64,000 nucleotides of DNA from Spirodela intermedia. Its lineage: Eukaryota > Streptophyta > Magnoliopsida > Alismatales > Araceae. The position numbers and the translations under genes are program-made. The stretch's first letter is position 1. Every line of letters begins with the position of its first letter. Of the stretch, positions 62,442-64,000 are shown one piece after another. The stretch covers positions 3,685,037-3,749,036 of the forward strand of contig LR746274.1 of assembly GCA_902729315.2 (NCBI GenBank), in the 5' to 3' direction. The notes under the pieces were generated by a model. The model was given only the letters and a program-made list of their open reading frames with translations, did not search any database and was not told the DNA's origin.

Positions 62442-62931
62442 ATATGGAACAAGTATTGGCTTCCTTCTTGCTTCCTGCTGCTGGTGATGTTGATGGCGAT
62501 GGTGATGGTGGGGAAGAAGAAACGAATGCATGCATGTATGCTTGGAGCTAACCTCCTTGTATAGCGAGTGAGTGAGTGAGAGAGAGAGGGCTGCTGACTG
62601 CTTCCCTCGGATTACTTCTCTCTCATTTGACTTTCAAAGGCGTGCTCGTGGAGGAATAATAGCGTGCTAAATTTGGAATGGAATGGGATGGAATCTCTCT
62701 CTCTCTCTCTCATGGCGGCGATGCCACCAGGACATTGTGGATGAGAACCGGTTGGTCAACCATGAGGTAAAGCAGCACTACAGTTACAAAGCATCGGATT
62801 TCATTCTGGGCAAAAGAGGGTATGATCGTCTTATTGGATATCTGGAGAACATCTGAATCACAAATAAAGAAGAAAAAGAAAAAGAAAAAAAAACTAGCAA
62901 GAGAAAGAAGAGAGAGATAGAGCTTGGTGGG
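62442..62931. other. Convergent gap between lipase and RABA genes
   Basis: 490 bases containing both 3' UTRs. (GA)n-like tract near 62568-62588, (CT)n at 62694-62711 and an A-rich run near 62860-62893. No gene. Confidence 0.6.
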
Positions 62932-63260
62932 CTAGCAGCAGGAAGATCTGGTCGAAGCTCGGTTGACTTGGGTGTCGGTGCCGCTGCTGCCGTCATCGGT
63001 GAGGCTGACCCGGTTGAGGGTCAACTCGGCCTTGTAAGAATCAGAATTCAAGACCTTCCTGCTGACGTTGTTGTAGATCTCCCTGATGACAATCTCGAAG
63101 GCCGTCTTGACGTTCGTGGAGTCGAAGGCGGAGGTCTCCATGAAGAAGAGCCCTTCTCTCTCCGCCAGGCTCTTCCCTTCTTCCACCGATATGTCCCTGA
63201 TGTTCTCCAGATCGCACTTGTTCCCCACCAGCATCCTCGCCACTGTCGTGTCCGAATGAG
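62932..63260 (-). CDS. RABA (Rab11-type) small GTPase, last exon only
   Basis: One minus-strand exon, 63260-62932 (TAG), 109 codons after a split codon. It reads AHSDTTVARMLVGNKCDLEN and so contains the G4 guanine-specificity motif NKCD. ETSAFD is the G5 loop (SAFD where most relatives have SALD), followed by the helix TAFEIVIREIYNNVSRKVLN. The tail is variable and ends SSCC, a double-Cys geranylgeranylation signal. Plant RABA proteins act in trans-Golgi to plasma-membrane or cell-plate traffic; the sequence looks closest to RABA5 as I remember it. The first exon, with P-loop, switch I and DTAGQ, must lie right of the window; no GKS-coding exon is visible in 63261-64000. The acceptor AATTGTAG follows a conserved RABA intron position with a split Ala codon. 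Confidence 0.9.
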
Positions 63261-64000
63261 CTACAATTCGGTCAAAATGTTCAACACACAAAGGTCAACG
63301 AGGTATACACATCCATAGGATGAAAAGATAAAATTGGATAGGTTAGTGGGGTCAACACACAAAAGGTCAACGAGGTATTACACATCCATAGGATGAAAAG
63401 ATGCAAGTGGATGGGTTAGTGGGGTCAACAGGCAAAAGGTCAACGAGGTATGCACATTCATATGATGAAGAAAATAATTTTTCCACAGAATAAAAAAAAC
63501 CAAGCTCTCTGGGGAAAGTTTTATTATGGCGACGTATTTTGTTCCTCTCATAGAAAATTTAAAAAAAAAAGAAAAGAAAGCGTTATGGCTCTTGATTTTT
63601 GAGAAGAACGTGTCAAGAAGAGGAAAAATGTTTGACTTGTTAAACACCTTCTGCTACAGTTCTGGAAAAAAAACGTTGTAAAGAAAAGCAGAGGTGGAAT
63701 ATTCAAGTTATATATATGGCAACCAAAATATTGTCAACGTATATTTTGACCCGGGAGGAACTAATTGCCTTCCATGTGTGCATTAATATTGTATGATGGT
63801 AAATAAAGGCCTTAGCAGCTTTAAAAAAAAATGCTATAAGCAAACAAACAAGGATTTCCTGGCTGCTTGTGACGATCTGAACTCTCTTGAGAGACAGACC
63901 CCTGGAGTTCTTTGGTTGGCTTAACTAGATGTAATATATCTTTCTGCTGCCATTCACGATTTCAATGGCTAATAACTTCTTCTTCTTTTTTTTATGGATT
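63261..64000 (-). other. Intron of the RABA gene running off the window
   Basis: Begins with the minisatellite, then AT-rich sequence to the window end. No exon of the RABA gene or any other gene recognised. Confidence 0.5.
63281..63470. repeat. 72-bp minisatellite in the RABA intron, about 2.6 copies
   Basis: Copies start near 63281, 63352 and 63425 (tcaacacacaaaaggtcaac), and each continues through gaggtat, cacatccataggatgaaaag and ggttagtggg. Each copy has GGTCAAC, which is a W-box core (TTGACC) on the transcribed strand. Confidence 0.9.

Overview
The window is nuclear DNA of a flowering plant. Every gene found is a plant or general eukaryotic gene with GT-AG introns. Exons are GC-rich and introns and spacers are AT-rich. 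An ABI3/VP1 seed regulator, a plastid f-type thioredoxin, a PR-10 protein and plant seipin fix the lineage. GC-rich first exons and abundant (GA)n/(CT)n tracts would suit a non-grass monocot or an early-diverging angiosperm, but the species cannot be told from the sequence. I see no rRNA, tRNA, CRISPR array, phage or bacterial DNA.

Twelve protein genes are supported, most with exon models that hold reading frame through every junction. Left to right: (1) a ZFN-type CCCH zinc-finger protein (+, 542-5780), whose 5' end lies left of the window; (2) a PR-10/Bet v 1 protein (+, 6950-7509) with TATA box and W-box; (3) a small secreted 12-cysteine protein (+, 8238-8665); (4) an unnamed membrane-anchored acidic protein (+, 12261-13562); (5) a NIPA-type magnesium transporter (-, 13722-21399, 8 exons); (6) a plant ARM-repeat protein with an N-terminal membrane region (+, 23533-26086); (7) a seipin (-, 27099-29868); (8) ABI3/VP1 (-, 30523-34383, 6 exons); (9) chloroplast thioredoxin f (-, 39090-43728); (10) GPI-anchor subunit PIG-P (+, 45130-49155); (11) a 14-exon class 3 lipase with a C-terminal P-loop domain (+, 50123-62441); (12) the last exon of a RABA GTPase (-, 62932-63260), cut by the right edge.

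There is no operon-like unit. The arrangement is ordinary plant synteny: divergent pairs (NIPA/ARM; thioredoxin f/PIG-P), convergent pairs (gene 4/NIPA, only 159 bp between stops; ARM/seipin; lipase/RAB), and one tandem pair with possible functional sense, ABI3 followed by seipin, that is, a seed-maturation regulator beside a lipid-droplet gene.

The most unusual structure is in introns rather than in new genes. NIPA intron 7 appears to be a whole intron triplicated together with its 3' splice site. Lipase intron 13 is a tandem duplication carrying a polyproline-coding tract and a decayed splice acceptor. The lipase gene also has a GC-AG intron and a Walker A motif divided by an intron. Both thioredoxin f introns carry a (CT)n tract immediately after the donor. 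The RABA intron holds a 72-bp minisatellite with repeated W-box cores. I found no convincing undescribed multi-gene system.
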